A DNA stretch of 64,000 nucleotides from assembly GCA_015039315.1 (NCBI GenBank), contig WIDE01000004.1, positions 488,988 to 552,987 of the forward strand, written 5' to 3'. This stretch comes from Clavulina sp. PMI_390 (lineage: Eukaryota > Basidiomycota > Agaricomycetes > Cantharellales > Hydnaceae). Of this stretch, positions 57,208 through 64,000 are shown one piece after another. A program made the translations under genes and the position numbers. Below the pieces are notes generated by a model. The model searched no databases. It was not told the origin of the DNA and saw nothing but the letters and a program-made list of their open reading frames with translations. Position 1 is the first letter of the stretch, and each line of letters opens with the position of its first letter.

Positions 57208-59330
57208 ATCTTGGTCTGCATGTAGATCCACCTCGCACTTTCGGACAAAATGCTCCAATCTGCCGAGCAACATGAAATGGGAACTGATTGGTTGGTCCCT
57301 GCATTACAAGTCGTTCTGAGATAGGTACATTCTCGATTCCAGGGAGCTAGAATCGGCGCTATGCCGGAAGCAATGTCGGCCGAGCTATTGGCACTAGATA
57401 GCACGACTGCTCGTATTGGCAAGTCGAGAGTTTCCTGGTTGGAGTGCTGCCGATCCCCTCTCGAAGTCTGGATCATACTTCTACAGTTGACAAGTCGATC
57501 GTCATGGACCGAGGGTCCGGACCGGAAATGCAGCCATTCGGCACGACTCCACCAAATTACGCACGAGGGGAGCTGGTCATTCATTAGTTGTGGTGATGAT
57601 CTGCACGGACTGGGGAACTGAGGCTTCTTCCCGAGAGCCGTTGGGGGAGAACAGTCAAGACAGGTCTAGTTTCATTGGACCGGAGGTACGATTTGTGAGT
57701 TTACACAGAGAGAGAAGAAGTAGGAACGTGGTGGTCAAAGCGGTCGAGCGGGGTAGGGAGATATAGATGCAAGACTTTGGCGGTTAAGGGAAGATCATCA
57801 AAAGGAAATAATTCTAAAATGCCAAATAGGGCCGGAGCGCAACGAGAGCTCGCCGCTAGGCAAATAGTCAGCTCCGAACACCTTTTACGATCAGATGATC
57901 AATTTTATGGATTTTGACAACTGGAGTCGGCAGAAGGGTCGTAATATGATGGGGGCGAGTGGAGCTTAGCGCGAGATTATACGAGGGCGCTCTATGGTGA
58001 TTCGTTTGATGACTTGCTTGGTGGCGGGCAGTTGGTTATTATACGTGTACAGTTCAAGTGGTGCACATATGACGGGGAAAAGACTCCAAGCCACACAGGA
58101 GTGGAAAATACCAAACAGTACGCCAAAGAAGAGAAATGGATGAAGCTTCGGGCGCAGCTTTTCCGTTGTTTCGATTGCAACCATGTGTCCCCAGCTGTGC
58201 CCCAAGGACGAGCAACAACTGTGGACAAGAGAATATTATTCATGAAGCTCAATGGTTTATGCACCGCTCTCGGTGTCAGGAGGAACGGCACGGTGAGCTG
58301 TGCGTGTACGACACACCCGTTGTCAGGCACAGACACTGGATAAACGCAGAGAAACTTGATTGAGATTGGATCAAAACACACAACAATCACCGATTATTTC
58401 TGGGGAGAAAAAAAGATCCTGTGCATCATCATTGACATGGCAAGGGAGAGAGGGAGCGGAAGCGCTCACCCTGATTTGGTGCATACATGCCGATCTGTGA
58501 TTTAAATTTGGGTTGGGTGGTTGGTTCCCATCAATTCAACGTCCCTGACAATGACATTCCTCCATTGGTGGATCCCATTTTGGGAATTTCGGCGCGCCGT
58601 GTGGGCCCTTTGCTTGTGGGTGAGCCACGGATAACAATTCGGCGTTTCAGTGGCGATGGACCTGGAGGACGCGAGACACGCGGAGGGCAGACGCCAGCAC
58701 AGCGAACAGACGCCCGCAGTCCCGGGCGTGACCAAATACACGTCGCGCGTTACTGAGCACGTCGCGACGGACGCCTCACACGCGCGCTTAGTATACGCCC
58801 CTGTGGCCAAGACGTGTCTTGGAGGGAGGGAAAGCGGATTAGCTATTACTGACTGGGAGCTATGACTTGTGTATGCGTGTACAATGAACGAAGGCAGCGG
58901 GGATTGCCAAAGCGGGTACCGAGGAGCTGTGCTCAGCGGGGGGCAGTGGATGACTCGTTACGAGCTGTGCTGTTAGAGAAATCGATCGAATGACTTGGAT
59001 TAGGTATCCAGCGCTCAATCCATTATTAATACCAGAGCGCCCATCACTCCTCCTGCTCTCGACCAGCAACTCTCATCCCTCCTCCTCTTCTTCCCCAATC
59101 GTCTGGTGACTGCACCAGTGGCTCGTATTGTGTAACAGAAGATCATCTTTGCATTGACACGAGGCCTTACCTTTCCGCTCCCGAATTCAAATACAAAACC
59201 CTTCTTCCCTGACCTTATACACTTCACACGCACACAGTCCGTTTCCTCCTACTTCCTCCCTTCACTATCCCCCACCTCGTCCGTTATACGACGACGAAGT
59301 AGATAGCATTCCCCTAGCAAGTGTACCGCA
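57208..59330. other. 2.1-kb stretch without a convincing gene
   Basis: Open frames up to 132 codons occur on both strands, but none has a recognisable domain, splice support or conserved pattern. The last 250 bases (59080-59330) are CT-rich and are probably the 5' UTR and promoter of the BCS1-like gene. I see no tRNA, transposon ends or tandem repeat. Unusually long for this gene-dense window. Confidence 0.5.
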
Positions 59331-62300
59331 ATGGACTTCCTAGGCAACCTTGGCCTAAACTCACTAGTCGATGGTACGCTGCGCAGTCCGCTCTCGACTG
59401 CTTCTTCTTTCTGACGTGTGTGTGTGTGTGTGATTGACGCTCGACGTGCATCCACTCTTCCCCCTCTCCAGGTGCAAAACTCGTTCTTATCGGGAGCACC
59501 ATCGAGACCGGTAAGCTTGTTGTGCTTTCTGTGCTATTTTGTTCGCTGTTGCTGACGCTATTCGTCGTTGGGAATGGGTCACTCACAGCCCGCCGGGTCG
59601 GTCAGTCCGCCTGGAGCTCTTTCCTCGCATCCTTCTACCTCACAGCTCACTTCAGCGAAGTAAGTGGCTATGCTTATCGATGTGGCTGCGTCCAAACGCG
59701 TTGGTCACGGGCGAGCTGACCCATGCTGTGTTGTTTCATAGGACGATTATCCTTGGGACTGGCTACAATACTGGCTGCGTGAGTCGCCCCCCGCCCATTC
59801 ATTCATTCCCCATTTTGCCTCCATACTGAATTGAATTCTTCCATCGACCCTTAGAGCGCCAGCCGCAATGGAGGTCATCACGCGAGTTTGAAACCACAAC
59901 ACGGACAACAACGGTCGGGCTAGGGTCACAAAACGATATGATTGAGGACGAATACACTGAGGAAGTCGACCCCAATGATGAGGATACACCAGGCAAGCAA
60001 AAGATGTCCGTCGTCTTTGTCCCCACCTTTGTGAGTAATTTCATATCTCCGATACTCTTCCCGCCGCCGCCTTCGCTAACGAGCACAAAAAAACCTATCA
60101 GGACTCCACCATCGGCATCTATTACAAAAAGCGTGAGTCATCTAGAACCTATTGCCTCCCCCATCTTGGGTTGTCCTCTCTTCTTCGGCTCTCTATCTTT
60201 GTCTTTGTCTTCGCCTCGCCTGTGCTCGATCTATCGGCTTTTTTCTCTCATCGCTCGCCTGCTCCTCACTTTTTTCCACACTCGTTCGCATTTCCGTCCC
60301 GGGATGGCGGCGCGCCTCCCATGCGCGCCGTGCGTGGTGTGGTGCACTTCCGGCCGTCTTTTCGCCGTCCCTTTTGCACTCGGTCTCCTTTTTTGCCAAT
60401 TTTTTCTTGCCCATGGGAACTTTTTTCTGTTGGCAGATCACATGATGCCCAGTGCTCTACATGCACTTTTCTTTTGCTCTGCCTCCACTCATGCACCCAT
60501 TATCTCGGTTTTATTGGGAGAGTTTCACTGATCTTCTACTTTCTCGCGCATAGACTGGCTACGAGTACGACGATGGAAGCACCAGCATGGCACAGAAATG
60601 CTGTCCATCTCGTGAGTCACATACCCTTGACCCTTTTGCAAATTCGTATCATCCGCTTACCATTACTCAATGACATCACAGAGTTGTCGCTCGGAATAAC
60701 GCCGTCCTGAAGCAGCTCGTCCTCGAAGCGAAGAAGCTCTACGAGGCTGACGCTGAGCACCGGGTAAACATCTACTTTGCGGACGCTCACTCCAGCTGGC
60801 GATGGACCGACTCGCGGACCAAGCGGCCTCTCTCTTCGATCGTCCTGAACAAGGGTGTCAAGGAAATGCTGTTGGACGATGCCAAGGACTTCCTCCGCTC
60901 CGAGAAGTGGTACGCCACCCGTGGTATTCCTTTCCGTCGCGGGTACCTGCTCCACGGTGTTCCTGGCTCAGGGAAGACCTCCCTGATCCACGCTATGGCT
61001 GGTGCTTTGGCTCTTGACATCTACGTCGTTTCGCTCTCTGCCAACTGGATCAACGATGCCTCGCTCACCTCGCTCATGGGTCGTGTACCTGCCCGCTGCA
61101 TTGTCTTGCTCGAGGATCTCGATGCGGCCTTCACCCGATCGGCGAACCGTGACGATGACTCCACTGGCGTTCCTGGCGGAGCATCCAAGGGCACGAGCGA
61201 GCTGGATGCGGAGAATGGAAGCTCTAGGCACCTCAGCAGCCTCGGTCGCACTCGTCGTGATTTCGTCCCGGATTACAACACACTCAGCTTGAGCGGTCTC
61301 CTTAACGCTTTGGACGGTGTCTCGGCTCCTGAAGGCCGTCTGCTCTTTGCGTGAGTCTTTTCTTCTGCTATCATCATTTTATCGTGCCCTGCGTCTGCTT
61401 TCTATTTCTTTTGCACTTGTTGAATGACTCGCTGACCCATGGTTGGCCTTCTTCAGCACGACCAATCACCTTGAGCGTCTCGACCCTGCTTTGACCCGCC
61501 CTGGTCGTATGGATGTCTGGGTTGAGTTCAAGAACGCTTCCCAATGGCAGGCTGAGGGTCTCTACACCAACTTCTTCTCTGAGGTCGAGGAGGAGATGCG
61601 CCAACAGGGAGCAGCCCCCTCTGCCGAGGAGGTCGCCGCTATGGAGAAGGAGTTTGCCTTCCTTGAGGAGCAGCAGCGTCTGGAGGTCGAGCAGGCTGCC
61701 GCGGCCAAGGAGAACGGGCTCAAGGTTCAACGTGTCGCAGGCGAGACCACCGCCGGCGCTGCAGGCGGCAAGGACGCCGAGGCATCAAAGGAGAGCTTTG
61801 TCCCCAAGAACGGTTCTGCCCCCAGCTCCATGGCTGGTGTTGAGGCTATGGTATCGGCTATCGAGGCAAAGGAAGAGCAGGAGCAGGTCAAGGACTTCAT
61901 GCTCACACCTCCCCCTCTGGAACGCCCTGTCAAGACTCTGGGTCCCGCCAAGATCGCTGCCCTCGCCAAGCAGTTCGCTGCCGCCATCCCTGATGAAGAG
62001 CACTCCGTCGCTTCGCTGCAAGGCTGTACGTTATTTCTTTCACCTCTCGTCACTTGAGGGCGTATTCTTATTCAAACTCTTCATCTTTTACAGACCTGCT
62101 CCGCAACAAGTCCCGCCCTGAGGCTGCCGTCGCCGAAGCCGCCGCCTGGGTCCAATCCGAGCGTGATCTGCGCGTGCGCCTAAAGCGTGAGCGTGAGGAG
62201 CGTGACGCTAAGATGGCCATCGAGCGCGAGAAGCGGCGCAAGGACCGTGAGCTCGCCGCCGAGCGGGAACGCCGTGAGCAGCTGCGTAGGGACCGCGAGG

Positions 62301-62767
62301 AGGCTGCCCGCATCCGGAAGGAGGACGAGGAGTTCGCCGCTGAGGAGAAGAAGGCCGCGGAGGAGAAGGAGAAGGCTGAGAAGGAGGCTAAGGAGAAGGC
62401 CGAGAAGGAGAAGAATGGCGAGAAGGTGGAGGATACGAAGCCTTCTGAGCCAGCGACCACTACTCCTGCCACGACCGAGCCCGCACCTGCATCGACCACT
62501 CCCACTCCAGAGACTCCTGCGACCCCAGCTGCTGAGGCTACTACCCCTGCTCCCACTCCAGCTGCTACTACCACCGCGACTGAGGCCACTCCCGCAACTC
62601 CTGCCGCTTCAACTGAGGCTGAGCCCCAGCCCGCTGCTGGGACTGTGACCCCTGCTGAGTCTGACGTTGAGGTCGACGGCCAAACCCCTGGTGCGCAGAG
62701 CATTGTACTCGTCAAGCCTGAGCCAGCTACCGAGGCTGCCGCTGCTACCACCACCGTCTCTGCGTAA
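59331..62767 (+). CDS. BCS1: BCS1-like mitochondrial AAA ATPase with long C-terminal tail
   Basis: Bcs1 translocates the folded Rieske protein across the inner mitochondrial membrane; this may be a paralogue. The start MDFLGNLGLNSLVDGAKLVL contains a hydrophobic segment. The BCS1_N domain (VVFVPTFDSTIGIYYKKHWL, VLKQLVLEAKKLYEADAEHR) is followed by the AAA module: FRRGYLLHGVPGSGKTSLIH (Walker A), ARCIVLLEDLDAAFTRSANR (Walker B), LSGLLNALDGVSAPEGRLLF, NHLERLDPALTRPGRMDVWV (sensor, Arg finger). An unusual tail of over 350 residues follows: Glu-rich helix, Arg/Glu/Lys coiled coil near 62160-62420, then Thr/Pro/Ala-rich repeats to VSA at 62767. Intron 1 has a (GT)n run at 59418-59431. Confidence 0.88.
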
Positions 62768-63349
62768 AAAAAATCCCTCCTATGCAGGACGGAGAGCCCC
62801 CTCCTCTCTCTCTTTCGTTTCTTTCTCCCTCTTCCCTCCTCCCATGCCCTCCGTTCTGTTTTTGCTCTGCTTTCGGAAATCTTTCTTTTCATTTACACCC
62901 CACCCACGATGCTTCTTTTCACGACTCGTTCATCCATCACTCAAGACTCACGACTTGGTTTTCTAATCCAGCAATTCTCCCCTGCTTCATTTCACACACC
63001 ATCCACGCTCGATTCTCAATGCAACAATCATCCGATCCACACACAATTTTTCATTCCCCCGCTGGCTACATTAGGGCTTGCGTTCTCCTTATATCTTCTG
63101 TTCAACTTGCTTGGCTGTCATCCAGTGTATCATACTACTTATATTCAAACGAGATGTGTCGAAGAGAAAAGGAACCTTGTGGATATGAGCCTTTGAGGGA
63201 CTGCTCATGCATCACCATGAGTGAAGTACACTGCTGTGGAATGCCTGATTGCATATCTAAGTCTCACCGTATAAACGTTGACGGATTCCGAATTATAGGT
63301 AGGATATATATACATATTGGATCAAGTAGATGATGGTCGCCGTATAAGG
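62768..63349. other. Convergent 3' intergenic region
   Basis: About 580 bases; the first 250 are CT-rich and presumably the 3' UTR of the BCS1-like gene. No supported gene or RNA. Confidence 0.5.
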
Positions 63350-64000
63350 TCATCGATTACGGAAAAGCCTGGCTCTTCTCAAAATCTCATAAACCTTGTG
63401 GGGTTCTTCATCTCTACCGCGTCGCAGTAGATTAACTCCTTTTTGCAAACAATCCGCAACGGTTTGAAGGCGGGTGCTATCGGTCTTGACCAGATTGGAG
63501 GCTACGAGTGCACTGAAGACATCCAAACTCTCTTCTAACGGAACCAGCGCTTGTCGAGGCGTGCTCGGCTTAGTCAAAATCAATATGACGCCAATCTGCA
63601 AGAGGACCCAGCCAAGTGTCTCTTGCAATTCCCCGTCTTCACCAGACTTCGGGTCAACGACAATATTACGCAGACACATAGCTGCTTCTTGGAACGTGGG
63701 GAGGGCTCTATGATACGATGACGATGTGCGCTGGAGAACAAAGCCCAAGTTGGCAAGGCGCAGCGCAAGCTCTCGTGCCTTCCCTCCAGGCGTGAGGATA
63801 GGAGCATGTGTATTACAGTCGTCTCGAGTAAGCGGGACGCCCTTGCGGTAGAACGGAATAGATTCCGTTGCATGATCCCGTCGATCAAGCAGTTCCGCCA
63901 TTGACAACGTCACCGAGGCTCTAATGCTTCTGAAGTACCGCGGGTGCGTCTCGATGAGAGGTCGAATTATTCCGAGACACCCTTGAAAAGCATCCCCGTC
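63350..64000 (-). CDS. TPR-like helical repeat protein, 5' end outside window
   Basis: The frame is open to the right edge, so only the C-terminal 216 residues are seen. Helical repeats resemble tetratricopeptides: RASVTLSMAELLDRRDHATE, ARELALRLANLGFVLQRTSS, RALPTFQEAAMCLRNIVVDP, LQETLGWVLLQIGVILILTK, ALVPLEESLDVFSALVASNL. Ends ILRRARLFRNR at 63350. TPR proteins of this sort are abundant in Agaricomycetes, often fused to kinase or CHAT domains, but that part would lie outside the window. Confidence 0.65.
   Translation of the reverse strand, partial: DGDAFQGCLGIIRPLIETHPRYFRSIRASVTLSMAELLDRRDHATESIPFYRKGVPLTRDDCNTHAPILTPGGKARELALRLANLGFVLQRTSSSYHRALPTFQEAAMCLRNIVVDPKSGEDGELQETLGWVLLQIGVILILTKPSTPRQALVPLEESLDVFSALVASNLVKTDSTRLQTVADCLQKGVNLLRRGRDEEPHKVYEILRRARLFRNR

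Noticed and set aside
57204..57584. 126-codon ATG frame on the minus strand
   Set aside because: It overlaps the UTP13 3' end region and has no recognisable motif; composition looks random.
59418..59431. (GT)n run as a functional regulatory repeat
   Set aside because: A short microsatellite inside intron 1 of the BCS1-like gene; no reason to give it a role.

Overview
The window is nuclear DNA of a filamentous basidiomycete, most likely an Agaricomycete. The signs are many short (about 45-65 nt) introns per gene, close gene packing on both strands, a DASH-complex subunit (Dad4), a fungal transmembrane hybrid histidine kinase with the H-box VFHEVRVPLNT, fungal SND2 and a DUF1746 (Dsc4-type) protein. 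Species cannot be fixed from sequence alone; a Rhizoctonia-like heterokaryotic fungus would fit, but that is inference. All gene models below were spliced by eye from GT-AG signals and protein-family expectations, so exon edges are good but not proven.

Layout. 1-10.2 kb: end of a Ser/Pro-rich protein, APS kinase (MET14, -), class II histone deacetylase HDA1 (+), GATOR2/SEA subunit MIOS/SEA4 (-). 10.3-18.4 kb: DAD4 (+), CDC42 (+), a CLASP/TOG-domain protein with a long disordered tail (+), then SND2 (-) head to head with a 4'-phosphopantetheinyl transferase (+). 18.7-27.2 kb: an I-BAR-like (Ivy1-like) protein (-), an 816-base run of N, and a disturbed region. Sequence left of the gap fuses the 5' end of the BAR gene to the 5' end of the mitochondrial bL19 gene. 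Sequence right of the gap repeats the BAR 5' exon and then runs through about 4.6 kb holding a tandem C2H2 finger array and an unrecognised protein before reaching the complete bL19m gene. 28.6-37.3 kb: hybrid histidine kinase, SmF, a selenoprotein-W-like protein, bL34m and a twin-CX9C protein (divergent pair), DUF1746 protein. 37.4-43.6 kb: a CLC chloride channel/exchanger, then two divergent paralogues of an undescribed CxxC...H family. 44.1-51.6 kb: a REEP/HVA22 membrane protein, 1-Cys peroxiredoxin, small hypothetical genes, an F-box-like protein, V-ATPase c'' (VMA16). 51.8-64 kb: a CUE-domain protein, UTP13, a 2.1-kb stretch without a convincing gene, a BCS1-like AAA ATPase with a long charged tail, and the 3' end of a TPR-like gene.

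Most genes are conserved housekeeping functions: sulfate assimilation, chromatin, TORC1 signalling, kinetochore, polarity, ER targeting, splicing, mitochondrial translation, vacuolar pH and rRNA processing. They share no single pathway. Recurrent architecture is the short head-to-head promoter: PPTase/SND2, bL34m/CX9C (48 bp), F-box/VMA16, CUE/UTP13.

The most unusual material is (i) the allelic-looking insertion of about 4.6 kb at 21.95-26.58 kb, flanked by the direct repeat CCGACGG, carrying the finger array and the unknown protein; (ii) the divergent pair of paralogues at 41.2-43.6 kb; and (iii) odd splice structures in SmF, the SelW-like gene and SND2. No tRNA, rRNA, CRISPR array or classical transposase was recognised.
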